Source: CAYGVT01 sp964353355 (GTDB lineage: Archaea; Thermoplasmatota; DTKX01; GCA-020343715). From it: a DNA stretch of 64,000 nucleotides. The notes below the pieces were generated by a model. It made no database searches, was not told the DNA's origin, and saw only the letters and a program-made list of their open reading frames with translations. The first letter of the stretch is position 1; every line of letters starts with the position of its first letter. This document shows positions 8,720 through 18,200 of the stretch, in pieces. The stretch covers positions 1 through 64,000 of the forward strand of contig CAYGVT010000131.1 of NCBI GenBank assembly GCA_964353355.1, read 5' to 3'. Made by a program: the position numbers and the translations under genes.

Positions 8720-9502
8720 TCAGTCGCCGCCGTCCTGTTGGACAGGGGGGCGCGCTCCCCTACCCCGGGAGATGGCCACCGCCTCCTCGAGCGTGATCTC
8801 GCCCATGGCCACGCGCCTGCTCAGCCCGGTCGAGATGGTAAGCTCCCCCCCGCTCGCGTCCCGCGAGAGCTTCTTGATGTGCTGCAGCTCGCCGTCGGAG
8901 GGGGACACCACGAGGGAGGTGAGGATGGGGATGCCGGGCTTCGCGGCGATGGCGATGGCGGCCTCGACGTCGGGGCGCTCGACCCGCTTCGTCGTCCGGG
9001 TCTCGTCCGCTATCTCGCAGAGCAGGTCGCGGCCCAGCGCGACGTTCACGATGCGGTTGCGCACGGAGGGCGCGCCGTGCCCCACCCGCACCACGGTCTC
9101 GAACGCCGGGTATCGCTCCCGCGCGCGGTCGAGCGCCTCCTCGACCTCGCCCACCGTCCGCAGCTGGTGGGCCTCGAGCACGACACCGTCAGCCACCAGC
9201 GCGCACCCGATGCGCTTCTCGCCCGGGTCGATGCCTATGACGAGGGTGCGGTAGGAGTCCTTGCCCGTGAGCACCCGGACCGCCTCGGCCACGCCCGCCT
9301 CGTGGTCCTGTCCGACCACGACCGTGCGGGCATGCCCCGAGCCGGGCGGACGGTCGTTGGGGCCCGTGAGCACCACGACGACGTCGCCGGGCACCGGAAG
9401 GCGTGTGTCGAGGACCTTGAAGGGGAGGCCCCTGCGCCTGAGGAGCGCCATCAGGTCGTAGCACAGCGCGAAGTCCTCTGTCAGCACGCCCACGTTCCGC
9501 AC
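8720..9502 (-). CDS. archaeal protein with RNase H/RuvC-YqgF-like fold
   Basis: 260 residues, cytoplasmic, starting at GTG. The middle of the chain carries LVIGIDPGEKRIGCALVADG (about residues 88-107), the first strand and acidic residue of RuvC/YqgF-type RNase H folds. RVGHGAPSVRNRIVN and RPDVEAAIAIA follow, consistent with further fold elements and a late acidic residue. The N-terminal 85 residues resemble a small response-regulator-like or nucleotide-binding unit (GVLTEDFALCYDLMALLRRRGLPFKV). Related proteins occur across Euryarchaeota without assigned function; a nucleic-acid-processing role is plausible but unproven. It has its own promoter region between 9503 and 9545 (TTAATG at about 9526). 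Confidence 0.6.
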   Translation of the reverse strand: MRNVGVLTEDFALCYDLMALLRRRGLPFKVLDTRLPVPGDVVVVLTGPNDRPPGSGHARTVVVGQDHEAGVAEAVRVLTGKDSYRTLVIGIDPGEKRIGCALVADGVVLEAHQLRTVGEVEEALDRARERYPAFETVVRVGHGAPSVRNRIVNVALGRDLLCEIADETRTTKRVERPDVEAAIAIAAKPGIPILTSLVVSPSDGELQHIKKLSRDASGGELTISTGLSRRVAMGEITLEEAVAISRGRGARPPVQQDGGD

Positions 9503-9545
9503 GCGATGGCATCGGCCTGGGCTGGCATTAACCTTTGGCCGCGCG

Positions 9546-11258
9546 TCACCGGATGGACTCGATGTTGCGGTACGCCCTGTAGGAGCCCCCGCCGTAGGCG
9601 AGGTGCTCCACTAGCACCGATTCCTCGTAGACGGCCCCCGGGGCCGGGCCGTCCTGCAGGACCCACATCCAGTGCCAGACGTGCCCCCACGTGGTGTTGT
9701 ACATCGCCTCGGCGAAGATGCCAGTCACCTGCTCGACGCCGCCCGGCCCGGTGAGGTTGCCGAGGTCGGCGCGCTTGACGGTGTAGAGCAGCGTGACGCC
9801 GTAGGAGTCGGACGCCATGAACCTGTCACCCACCACGAGGGTGCGGGGCCTCGGACCGGTGAACCGCGCCGCCTCCTCGGGGTCGAAGGACGTGGTGTCC
9901 GGGTTGAAGTCCCCGTCGAGGTTGTCGTCGACGAAGCCCGACCAGCTCGTGTCCCGCCATGTCCAGTTCCCGTCCGTACCCTGGCGGCCCACGCGCTCGT
10001 CCGCCACGCGGTAGACCGTCCTGTTCTCGAGCACGTCGCGGCTCGCGTCGTAGTCCGTCGTGTTGTTGAAGAGCCTGAACTGCCTGCCCGCGTCCTTGCC
10101 CTCGAAGAAGCGCTCGGACCTGACCTTGAGCACCTCGTAGAGCAGACCGTCGCCGGCCAGGTGGACCTGGTTGCCCTCCGCGCGCCTGACCCAGTCGAAG
10201 TTCCCGGACGTGTTGTTCGCGCCCCTGTACACCCCGACGCGGTGCCAGTCGTCCTTGGTCATGGTCCCGTTCTCGACCGCGCGCTCCAGGTCGAGGACCT
10301 GGGCGGTGGCCGTGAGGTTCATCGCGCCCGTCTGGTTCACGTACCCGTCGCCGAGCCACCTCCACCATGTCCTGCCCCAGCCGGCGCCCGAGCCCGTCTC
10401 GACCTCCACGCTCGAGAGGCGCAGGCTCTCGTAGGTCACGACCCCGAGCTTGGTGGTGTTCGACCGCATGGAGCCCTTGCCCTGGAAGTGGCCGCGCATG
10501 GAGGCGTCCGTCCGCTCGACGACGAGCGACCCGTTGCGGTAGAGGTTCGTGTAGTTGAGGCCCCAGAGGGTCCGGTAGTCGGACACCTCCTGGGAGTAGG
10601 TCGCGATGTAGGGCGCTACCGCCTCCGGCCCGTCGACGACGTCGATGGTCCTGGAGGCGACGACCAGGTCGCCGAGGTGGACGACGAGCTCGTGGCGCTG
10701 GCCGGCCGCGAGCCGGGTGAGCGGGACCGTGAAGTTGTACGCGGTGTCGTTCAACCTCACGAGCCCCGCGTCGCGCGTGAATGTGCGTGCCAGGGGCACC
10801 GGGCCTGTCCCGTGGACTGTCCAGTTGACCGCAAGGTCGGTGGTGTCGAGCCTCTCGGAGACGCGCAGCACGAAGTCGGCCCTCCCCGTCCAGTTGACAA
10901 GGAGCTCGACGGACGCGGTCACGTTCACCCACCGGCTGTCATCGCCCTTGGCGCCCTCGTCGTCCACGACCTGGAGCTGTGCGTGGTAGCTGCCCGGCCT
11001 CCCGAAGGCGTGGTAGCGCGCCCCGTACTCGCCCTCGTTGTCCCACTTCCCGTCCCCGTCGAAGTCCCACCTGTAGGACACGACGGAGCCGTCCTTGTCG
11101 AGGCCCCTGCCGTCGAAGACCACGTCCTCGCCGACCTGGGCGTCGATGTCGGGCCCCGCATCGGCGGTCGGGGACTTGTTGGACCCGCCGTCCCCGAGGC
11201 AGCCCGAGAGAGAGGCGACCAGCACGACGACGGCCATGATGCCGACCTTGACGCGCAT
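9546..11258 (-). CDS. secreted lipoprotein with an N-terminal PKD domain
   Basis: 570 residues. A signal peptide with lipobox LSGC (Cys20) and a Gly/Ser/Asn linker anchors it outside the membrane. Residues 30-115 form a PKD (Ig-like) domain: SPTADAGPDIDAQVGEDVVFDG, SYRWDFDGDGKWD, YHAQLQVVDDEGA. The remaining 450 residues are beta-rich with many N-x-S/T sequons, consistent with a glycosylated surface protein, and match no family I recognise. A TTAAATC box about 27 nt upstream of the ATG suggests a leaderless or near-leaderless transcript. Role: cell-surface binding or structural protein, inferred from the domain. Confidence 0.75.
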   Translation of the reverse strand: MRVKVGIMAVVVLVASLSGCLGDGGSNKSPTADAGPDIDAQVGEDVVFDGRGLDKDGSVVSYRWDFDGDGKWDNEGEYGARYHAFGRPGSYHAQLQVVDDEGAKGDDSRWVNVTASVELLVNWTGRADFVLRVSERLDTTDLAVNWTVHGTGPVPLARTFTRDAGLVRLNDTAYNFTVPLTRLAAGQRHELVVHLGDLVVASRTIDVVDGPEAVAPYIATYSQEVSDYRTLWGLNYTNLYRNGSLVVERTDASMRGHFQGKGSMRSNTTKLGVVTYESLRLSSVEVETGSGAGWGRTWWRWLGDGYVNQTGAMNLTATAQVLDLERAVENGTMTKDDWHRVGVYRGANNTSGNFDWVRRAEGNQVHLAGDGLLYEVLKVRSERFFEGKDAGRQFRLFNNTTDYDASRDVLENRTVYRVADERVGRQGTDGNWTWRDTSWSGFVDDNLDGDFNPDTTSFDPEEAARFTGPRPRTLVVGDRFMASDSYGVTLLYTVKRADLGNLTGPGGVEQVTGIFAEAMYNTTWGHVWHWMWVLQDGPAPGAVYEESVLVEHLAYGGGSYRAYRNIESIR

Positions 11259-11494
11259 CGCCCCTCGGATGGCCCCTGGCCGGATTTAAGCCTTCCGAGC
11301 CGCCCCGCCCACCCCGTTCTCTCGAGCCCTACGGTCGGGCGAGCGTGGGGGACCCATCCAGACCCGACACTCCCATCACAGCCCCCATAAACCCGTCCCG
11401 ACACCCATATCACAGAATCAAACTTATGATGCTCGGACGTCTATATGGCCCCCGCCTTGGTCCTTCGCAACCCGTGAGAACTGTTCGGGCATTC

Positions 11495-11502
11495 TTTTAT
11501 AC
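11495..11502 (+). promoter_or_regulatory. TATA box for the gene at 11529
   Basis: TTTTATAC centred about 30 nt upstream of the ATG. With the usual 24-26 nt spacing, transcription begins within a few bases of the start codon, so the mRNA is effectively leaderless; no Shine-Dalgarno is present. The remaining 11259-11490 stretch between the divergent genes holds no other recognisable element. Confidence 0.65.
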
Positions 11503-11528
11503 CGCTTCGCTTCATCTATGAGGTCGCC

Positions 11529-12218
11529 ATGCGGGGTTTCGAGCGGTTCATGAAACGCCAATTCTACTGGGTGAGCATAGGCATCGCCATGGTCGCGGCC
11601 CCGCTCGCCATCTTCTACCCGCTCATGGTCCTCGTGGTCGTCGGCGCCGTGCTCGCCGCCGTGGGCGTGTTCGTGTCCCAGTACGTCCGTGTGCTCACGT
11701 CCGAAGAGGCCGACCCCCTGAAGACGCTCCCCCAGGTCCACTTCCTGGGAGTCGAGGACGTGCAGGGCCCCCTCTCGGCCCCCGTCAACATCGACGACAT
11801 CGCCCGCGAGGCGCAGGCCGGCCCAAGGGAGGTGCCCGCGCACCTCGTCGAGGGCTCCGGCATGCAGCTCGTGGAGAGGTTCGTGCCGCTCGGGGAGATC
11901 GTGTTCCCGCTCTCGTTCATCGCCAACCCCGTCACGGGGGGCTTCCAGAGCGGCTCCATCCAGGTGGGTGAGCCCATGTGCCTGTGGCACCGGACGGTGA
12001 TAACGTTCGCTCCCACGCCCTTCGGCGCCCCCACCAAGTACACCTACAGATGCCCCAAGTGCCCGGGCGCCCCCAAGCCCATCAAGAACTCGCTCGACGA
12101 GCTCAAGCGCACCATCAAGCTGCTCGTGTTCTCGATGCTCAAGGCCAACAAGATGCCGCTGCGCAGCGAGACCCTGGTCGAGGCCGTCAGGCGCGGCCGC
12201 GGCGAGGCGCCTGGTTGA
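11529..12218 (+). CDS. two-helix membrane protein with a soluble domain, function unknown
   Basis: 229 residues. Two adjacent transmembrane helices (about 12-55: WVSIGIAMVAAPLAIFYPLM and VVVGAVLAAVGVFVSQYV) are followed by a soluble region of 170 residues. A late CPKC pair near residue 176, together with the single Cys at about 157 (EPMCLWHR), could bind a metal, but the pattern is not a standard ribbon. I recognise no family. It is rightward, leaderless, and followed by two further membrane/secreted genes, each with its own TATA box. Confidence 0.7.
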   Translation: MRGFERFMKRQFYWVSIGIAMVAAPLAIFYPLMVLVVVGAVLAAVGVFVSQYVRVLTSEEADPLKTLPQVHFLGVEDVQGPLSAPVNIDDIAREAQAGPREVPAHLVEGSGMQLVERFVPLGEIVFPLSFIANPVTGGFQSGSIQVGEPMCLWHRTVITFAPTPFGAPTKYTYRCPKCPGAPKPIKNSLDELKRTIKLLVFSMLKANKMPLRSETLVEAVRRGRGEAPG

Positions 12219-12292
12219 ACGGCCGACGACCCGGGCGTCCCTTTGTGGTGACGGTGTAGGTTTTATTATGTGCACCCCCCTTACCTCATCAG

Positions 12293-12571
12293 ATGGCCGA
12301 CGACGTCGCGCGGGGCAGGCCGATGCCGCTGCTGGTGGTGCTGCTGGGCGGCTCGTTCGTGCTAATGGTCCTCTCGGGCCTGTTCTACATTGCGGGCATG
12401 CCGGAGGACTGGGCGAGGGCGCTCTTCCTCGCGACGGTCATCGTGTGGACCATCCTCGGCGTGGCCGTCGTCGTAGACGGACAGCGGACCGTCTCCGCCT
12501 TGGCCCGCGCGAGGCCCACGGCCCCGTTGAAGGAGACATCGCCCGACCCGGCCGGCGACGAGGGCAAGTGA
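12293..12571 (+). CDS. small two-helix membrane protein
   Basis: 92 residues with two predicted transmembrane helices (about 11-32 and 41-61) joined by a short loop (AGMPEDWAR) and a hydrophilic C-terminal tail. Function is unknown. A TTTTATTATG box at 12261-12270 lies about 28 nt before the ATG, giving a leaderless transcript. This supports a real gene despite its size. Confidence 0.65.
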   Translation: MADDVARGRPMPLLVVLLGGSFVLMVLSGLFYIAGMPEDWARALFLATVIVWTILGVAVVVDGQRTVSALARARPTAPLKETSPDPAGDEGK

Positions 12572-12627
12572 ACCACGGCCGGTGGGCGCGCCAAGCTTTA
12601 TTAATCCTCGGACCGGTTGCTGGCGAC

Positions 12628-13152
12628 ATGCGATGGCGTTGGCGCCCGTCGGTGGTGACGACCGTCGCCATCCTCCTCGCGACCGTGGCCCTGCCGGGCT
12701 GCCTCGACGGTCCGGAGGAGCCCGACCTCAGCGACTGGCACGTCGGGCTGAGCGTCGAGAAGTACGACACGAACGGCGTTCGGGCCATCAACCAGACCTA
12801 CTTCTCGCTCGACGTGAGGTTCGGGCCGGTGTACCGGGCGGAGTGGTTCGTCGGGGAGTCGAACGGTTTCACCAAGGGGGATGAGAGCGAGTTCCCCTGG
12901 CGCATCGAGGCGCGCTACCAGAACGGAACCGCGCTAGAACCCTTCCCCATACAGGGCCTCTCCACGTACTCGACCGGGTCGCTGCGCATAGGCGGCGGCA
13001 CGCTCAAGGTCATCATCGACGGCGACGCCTCCACCTACTCCATCGGCAAGGAGTACGACATGCAGCCCCACGATTACGAGGCGAGCGCGCACCTCAAGGG
13101 GCCATACGGGGACCTGGTGCTCTACTTCCTCATGCTGAAGCCCCAGGGCTGA
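12628..13152 (+). CDS. small secreted lipoprotein
   Basis: 174 residues. A basic N-terminus (MRWRWR), a hydrophobic core and lipobox ALPGC (Cys25) mark a lipid-anchored exported protein. The mature part is beta-rich with N-x-T/S sites (NQT, NGT) and no recognisable domain. The ATG at 12628 is chosen because it starts the signal peptide and sits about 26 nt downstream of a CTTTATTAATC box (12596-12606). Confidence 0.7.
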   Translation: MRWRWRPSVVTTVAILLATVALPGCLDGPEEPDLSDWHVGLSVEKYDTNGVRAINQTYFSLDVRFGPVYRAEWFVGESNGFTKGDESEFPWRIEARYQNGTALEPFPIQGLSTYSTGSLRIGGGTLKVIIDGDASTYSIGKEYDMQPHDYEASAHLKGPYGDLVLYFLMLKPQG

Positions 13153-13259
13153 GTCGCGCGGGGCGCGCGGCCGGCGGTGCGCGACGGTGGCTATGGCCCA
13201 AGCTCATGCCATCATACTGTGGGACCGAGCGGGGACCTTCACGTGGTGGGGATACCGGG

Positions 13260-13853
13260 TTACTGCGTGAAGGTCTCGCCCTTCTCGAAGTTCTCCTTGA
13301 CGTACTTGATGATCAAGTCGCGGTTCTTGCGCAGGTGCGACTCGAACCAGACCTTGATGACGTTGGACAGCACCGCCCACATCTTCTCGGAGTTGACCTT
13401 GTCGAGCGGCGAGTCGTAGAGGATCTGCTGCGAGAAGATGCGCTTCCAGCCCGAGTACTTGTAGTAGTGCTCGCCCTCGCAGTACTCGAACACGACGCGC
13501 ATGTGCAGCGTCTTGTCGACTGTGTAGAAGAACGCCTTCATCGAGTCGCCAACTCGGCCCTGGTCCTGCGTGCGGTCGATGAGCTCGACCTGGCTGACGT
13601 CCGAGAAGTTGAAGCCCTCGCGGAACGACCAGCCCTCGGGGAAGTCCTCGAACACGGCCCAGAGGCTCTGGTTGGGTTCGATGGAGAAGTGGATGTTGAT
13701 CCTCTTGAAGCGGATCCATATCTTCCAGAAGTCCTCGATGAGGGTCTTCATCACCTTGCTGCGGGAGGAGTTCAGCTTGGCGATGTCCTCCTGAATCTCC
13801 CCCTCCATCTCGTTGAGCTCCTTATCCAGTTGGTCGAAAAGGTCACCGCTCAT
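13260..13853 (-). CDS. conserved-looking cytoplasmic protein of unknown function
   Basis: 197 residues, unusually rich in Phe, Tyr, Trp, Lys and Ile for this window. An N-terminal acidic coiled helix (about 1-30) precedes an alpha/beta body (FWKIWIRFKRINIHFSIEP and YCEGEHYYKYSGWKRIFSQQ) and a lysine-rich C-terminal helix. The low-Arg, aromatic-rich composition suggests strong selection rather than a chance frame. The body vaguely recalls SRPBCC/START-like folds, but no signature motif supports that. A TTTTATAAA box at 13885-13893 provides its promoter. Confidence 0.65.
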   Translation of the reverse strand: MSGDLFDQLDKELNEMEGEIQEDIAKLNSSRSKVMKTLIEDFWKIWIRFKRINIHFSIEPNQSLWAVFEDFPEGWSFREGFNFSDVSQVELIDRTQDQGRVGDSMKAFFYTVDKTLHMRVVFEYCEGEHYYKYSGWKRIFSQQILYDSPLDKVNSEKMWAVLSNVIKVWFESHLRKNRDLIIKYVKENFEKGETFTQ

Positions 13854-13884
13854 GGTATCCCACCGTCTGAAATAGCGCTTACCG

Positions 13885-13893
13885 TTTATAAAA
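13885..13893 (-). promoter_or_regulatory. TATA box for the gene at 13853
   Basis: Minus strand reads GGTTTTATAAACGG, a near-ideal archaeal TATA element about 35 nt upstream of the ATG, in an AT-rich patch of otherwise GC-rich DNA. Confidence 0.65.
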
Positions 13894-13960
13894 CCTTCCG
13901 TGAGAATTCGGCGTTGTGGAGCGCGCCATGCGGGAATACGCTGGCGGAGTGCGGAGCGCG

Positions 13961-14125
13961 CTACCGGCCCTTCGCCGCCTTGCGCGCCGCCTTGGTGCGA
14001 CGGACCTCGTCCGCGCGCGTCCTGCGGCGCTCGACATCATCCCCCGTACCGTGCACGGGGCAAGGCCACCCGAGGCGGCAGTAGCGGCACTTCTCCTGCC
14101 CCACGGTCATGTGCGACCGCACCAT
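13961..14125 (-). CDS. 54-residue putative zinc-binding protein
   Basis: The minus strand encodes a basic protein with CRYCRLGWPCPVHG near its N-terminus (C-x2-C-x5-C-x2-H), a likely zinc knuckle, and an Arg/Lys-rich helical tail (ADEVRRTKAARKAAKGR). The ATG at 14125 is preferred; the frame stays open further upstream but that part looks like shadow sequence. An internal ATG at the MTVGQEK position is an alternative. A nucleic-acid-binding role is plausible from charge and the Cys/His motif. The 300 nt between this start and 14430 hold the promoter of the next gene and nothing else I can identify. Confidence 0.45.
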   Translation of the reverse strand: MVRSHMTVGQEKCRYCRLGWPCPVHGTGDDVERRRTRADEVRRTKAARKAAKGR

Positions 14126-14376
14126 GTGCCCGTACTTCCTGCGAGGCACCCGCGCACCTGAGCGCGGGAACGCGCCGCGACCGGAAAAGCCTTGCGCGTC
14201 CGGCTCGCCGTGCACCGCTCGCGCGCACCGCACGGCCTGCCCGGTGACAGCGGGAGTGGTGGCACGTGCGAGCATCGTGGGGGCGTCCCGCCATCTCAGG
14301 ATGGCCACCCTGACCTGGGGGTCTGCGCCCTCTCGCGCACGTGGGCTCCAACTGCACAGCTGGCATATCAGGAAGG

Positions 14377-14387
14377 TATTTATATCG
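14377..14387 (+). promoter_or_regulatory. TATA box upstream of the zinc-ribbon/smc gene cluster
   Basis: TATTTATATCG with a purine-rich GGAAG BRE-like flank. Transcription should start near 14407, just ahead of the ATGs at 14425 and 14430, and probably runs through the zinc-ribbon gene, the helical protein, smc and scpA. Confidence 0.65.
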
Positions 14388-14429
14388 AGTAGAGCATTTC
14401 AAGCCAGCTAGACTTGTCCAGGTGATGGG

Positions 14430-14900
14430 ATGGGATACCAGCATCGGACAGCGCGACAGCGAACGCTGGTTCCACAGTGGCTGGCCAGGAAGCGGCCGGG
14501 GCAACAGCCCCAGCAAGCCACTGTGCACCGGGACGACCTCCTGAGATACAGGACGGTCGACCTCGAGCTCGAGGCGCAGTATCGCGACGTCCGGAGGCAG
14601 TTGGACGACTACGAGCGCTCAAGGGACCCCGAGCCGCACGGGAAGTGGAACCGAGTGTGCGGCGAGTGCGGCTACATCAACCACGAGCGCTTCCGCAGCT
14701 GCGAGAGCTGTGGGAGCCCCATGGTCCATGAGGCCGTGCCCGAGTGCAGGTGCCCCCAGTGCTCGGCCCCGGTCGACAGCTCCGCGCGCGAGTGCGCGCG
14801 GTGCGGGTCCAGGTTCTGGTCCCCCATCTTGGTCCACACCGAGCAGGGCAACGAAGGCGCCCCGACCGCCGGGGGGGAAGGAGGCGGCGGACGACCCTGA
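14430..14900 (+). CDS. double zinc-ribbon protein
   Basis: 156 residues. After a basic N-terminus and a short coiled-coil helix (LELEAQYRDVRRQLDDYE), two zinc ribbons follow: CGECGYINHERFRSCESCG (about 77-95) and CRCPQCSAPVDSSARECARCG (about 106-126), each with paired CxxC knuckles. The tail is Gly/Glu-rich and probably disordered. Such twin ribbons occur in archaeal transcription- and membrane-associated proteins and do not define a function. The gene is first in a set that leads into smc-scpA. Its TGA (14898-14900) is directly followed by the Shine-Dalgarno of the next cistron. Confidence 0.65.
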   Translation: MGYQHRTARQRTLVPQWLARKRPGQQPQQATVHRDDLLRYRTVDLELEAQYRDVRRQLDDYERSRDPEPHGKWNRVCGECGYINHERFRSCESCGSPMVHEAVPECRCPQCSAPVDSSARECARCGSRFWSPILVHTEQGNEGAPTAGGEGGGGRP

Positions 14901-14907
14901 GGGGGTG
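14901..14907 (+). promoter_or_regulatory. Shine-Dalgarno before a cistron with no AUG/GUG/UUG start
   Basis: GGGGGTG abuts the TGA of the zinc-ribbon gene and can pair with the archaeal anti-SD (GGAGGTG complement, one G-U wobble). Five bases later the frame of the next protein reads ACG. The same arrangement is seen before CTG at 42151-42163. Confidence 0.5.
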
Positions 14908-14912
14908 CGCAG

Positions 14913-15173
14913 ACGCCCAAGCAGAGCACGCCAGACGACGCGCGGACGGCCCTGGAGGCCCTCGAGCGCCAGATCGACATCAAGGACCGACTCATCCAGA
15001 TGCGGATCGCGCTGGACTACCTCACCGAGTTCATCGACCCGCGCCACCGCGAGGACTTCGTCCGCGCGGAGCGCGCGGCGAGGACGGAGGAGGAGATGGA
15101 GCGCCTGCTGAAGGCCGCGCGCCGCTACATCGCCCAGAAGACACTCATCGAGATACTCGAGATAGACGTGTGA
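14913..15173 (+). CDS. acidic helical protein of unknown function, possible ACG start
   Basis: The reading frame from 14913 gives an 86-residue, highly charged helical protein (ALEALERQIDIKDRLIQM, ALDYLTEFIDPRHREDF, ARRYIAQKTLIEILEIDV) with clear coding composition. No ATG, GTG or TTG lies between the in-frame TGA at 14898 and ATG 15000. Starting at 15000 would cut the first helix and leave no Shine-Dalgarno. ACG at 14913, five bases after GGGGGTG, is the natural position for initiation. Alternatives are start at 15000 (57 residues) or a one-base sequence error. It ends 38 nt before smc and may work with it. Function unknown. Confidence 0.5.
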   Translation, partial: TPKQSTPDDARTALEALERQIDIKDRLIQMRIALDYLTEFIDPRHREDFVRAERAARTEEEMERLLKAARRYIAQKTLIEILEIDV

Positions 15174-15211
15174 GGACGGAGCCAGGGACGCACCAGGGGG
15201 GCAGGACTGAT

Positions 15212-18200
15212 ATGTACCTAAAGGAGATAGACCTCGAGAACTTCAAGTCGTTCGGCCGCAAGATGCGCATCCCCTTCAACCGGGGATTCACCGCCATCAC
15301 CGGGCCCAACGGCTCCGGGAAGTCCAACATCTCGGACGCCATCCTCTTCGTCCTGGGGCCCAGGTCCGCCAAGGCCATCAGGGCGGGCAAGCTCACGGAC
15401 CTCATCTTCAACGGTGGCAGGGCGCGCTCCGCGGCCTTGAGCTGCCGCGTCTCGCTCGTGTTCGACAACTCCGACCGCGTGCTGCCCATCGACGCGGACG
15501 AGGTCACGCTCACGCGCGTGGTCAAGGTGAGCCCCTCCAAGGAGGGCGGCTACTACAGCTACTTCTACGTCAACGGCCGCGCTAGCTCCCTCATGCAGTT
15601 CGACCAGATACTCTCTCGCTCGCGCATCTCGGCCGACGGGTACAACTTCGTCCAGCAGGGCGACATCAACCGCATCGTGGCCATGTCGAACCTCGAGCGG
15701 CGCCGCATCCTGGACGACATCGCGGGCATCACGGAGTACGACGCCGACATCCAGCGCGCGGAGAAGCAGCGCGGCGAGGCCGAGGCCAACTTGGAGAAGA
15801 TCAACCTCCTGCTGGGCGAGATCAAGACCTACATCGACGCCCTGGGCAAGGACCGCGGGAACGCGCTCAAGTACAGGGATCTGCAGGAGAAGCTGCTGCT
15901 CGCGAAGGCCCAGCTCGCGCACAAGAAGAAGGAGGAGGTGGTCGACCAGTTCACCGCCACACAGAAGCAGATCGGCGAGTACGACTCGCAGCGGGAGCAG
16001 TTCCGCGCGGACATCGAGGAGAAGCGGTCCGCGCAACAGAAGCTCGAGGGCGAGCTCAAGAGCCTCGAGAAGGAGCTCATCCGCGTTGGCGGCGAGGGCA
16101 CGGAGAAGCTCAAGCAGGAGCTCGACCGCGTGCGCCTCGAGGCCTTCCGCGCCACCGACCGCGAGGAGAAGGGCAAGGAGCACATCGAGGAGCTCAAGAA
16201 CGCGAAGAACGCGCAGCAGCAGGAGATGCGCGGCATCGCCAAGCAGCTCGAGACCTACCACAAGCAGCTCAAGGAGCTGGGCGAGGACACGGACGGCCAC
16301 AAGGCCAAGGGCAAGGAGCTCCAGGAGCAGCTCGACAAATCCAACGCGGCTGCCGCCATGAGCTCGAAGGACATCGAGTCCCTCCAGCGAGAGGCCGCCA
16401 AGACCCGCAAGGAGCACGAGGAGGCCCTCGAGGACCAACACGCGCTGTCGCTCGAGCGCGACCGCGCCAAGGACCGCGCGGAGCGCGCCGCGCTGGAGCT
16501 CGCCCAGCTAGAGGAGAGCATCAAGAGCCTCGAGTTCGAGGTCAAGGACCTCGACTTCTCCACCAAGGACGTGCAAAAATCGTCCAAGACCGCGAAGGAC
16601 CGCATCGACGAGCTCCAGAAGGAGATCTTCAAATCCAAGGCCGAGGAGAAGAAGCTCATGAAGGAGGCGGGCGAGCTCGAGGACGAGATCAAGCGCCTCT
16701 CGCGCGAGTACCAGACCCTCAAGGCCGAGTCGGAGGCAGCGGCCCAGCTCGAGAAGGGCTACACGCGTGCCGTCAACTCCATCATCGACGCGCGCGACCG
16801 CGGCATGCTCAAGGGCGTGATAGGCACCATCGCGGAGCTCGCCGAGGTCGAGAAGAAGTTCGAGGACGCGCTCACCGTCGCGGCCGGCACGCGCATGCAG
16901 TCCATCGTCGTCGAGGACGACGAGGCGGCGGCGCAGTGCATCAACTACCTCAAGAAGTCCAAGCTCGGGCGCGCCACGTTCCTGCCGCTCAACAAGATGC
17001 GCGGGGGCCGCCCCGCGGGCAAGGCCCTGATGGCGGTGCGGGACGGCGCCAGCATGGGCTTCGCGCGGGACCTGGTCAAGTACGACACCCGCTACGAGGC
17101 CGCCTTCTGGTACGCCTTCGGAGACACCGTCGTGGTCAAGGACCTGGACGCGGCCCGTCGCCTGATGGGCGGCGTGCGCCTGGTCACGGTCGAGGGCGAG
17201 CTCACCGAGGCCACCGGGGCCATGGTGGGCGGCAGCCTCGCGCAGAGCGGGCTGCGCTTCGGCGCGCCCCAGAAGTCCGAGTTCGACCGCGTGAACAAAT
17301 CCCTGCGGGAAGCCGTGGACCGGTCGGATGCGGTGGGCACCGCGCTGCAGGCGACCCGGGAGCGGATGGTCGAGCTCGAGAACGAGCTCCGGGAGCACCG
17401 CGGCACGGACGACCAGTCCGTGTCCAAGATGGGGGACATCGAGGTCCGGATGAAGGACTACAAGGGCAGGCTCGAGGGCCTGCGCGCCGAGCGCAAGAAG
17501 CTCAAGGACGCCCTCGACGCGGCATCGTCGCAGGTCGAGAAGCACACCAAGGACCTCGCCGCTTGCGAGAAGCGGCTCGCCGAGCTCGAGGCCGCCCGTG
17601 AGCAGCTGGGCACCCGGCTCACCAAGGCCACGCCGGAGGACCTGTCCAAGCGCATCGCGTCCCTGCAGGAGCAGCTCGGCGAGGAGCGCGAGGCGCTGCG
17701 CGACTCCGAGTCCCGGATGGAGACGGTAGAGACGCAGTACGGGCTCATGCAGAAGCACGAGGCGGACGTGAAGGGCAAGGTGGAGGAGATAGACCGCGAG
17801 ACCGAGGAGACCAAGAAGGTCGTCGCGGAGGCCAAGGAATCCGCCAAGCAGCTGGACGTCGAGCTCAAGTCGCTCATGAAAGTCGAGGAGCAGAACTCCT
17901 CGGAGGTCAAGCGGCTCTCGACCCACAAGGAGAAGGTGTTCGAGCAGAAGACCAAGCTCGTGTCCGACGTCGACCGGCTCGAGACCAAGATAGAAACCCA
18001 CGCGGACCTGGTCAACCAGCTCAAGGTCAAGGTCCAGAACCTCGAGGGCGCGCTGCAGGAGGCCGAAGCCGAGGTCGCGCGCTACGAGGTGCACGTCAAG
18101 CAGCCGCTGCCCCCGATGGACCAGCTCAACTCGACGGTGCGCGAGTGCGAGACCGGGATGGCGCGCCTCGAGCCGGTCAACATGAGGGCCATCGACGAGT

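Noticed and set aside
14898..14900. Readthrough or selenocysteine at the zinc-ribbon TGA, and similarly at the leuC and E1-like gene stops
   Set aside because: The bases after each stop form a Shine-Dalgarno, and no SECIS-type hairpin was seen; coupled reinitiation is simpler. Not strictly excluded because the frames match.
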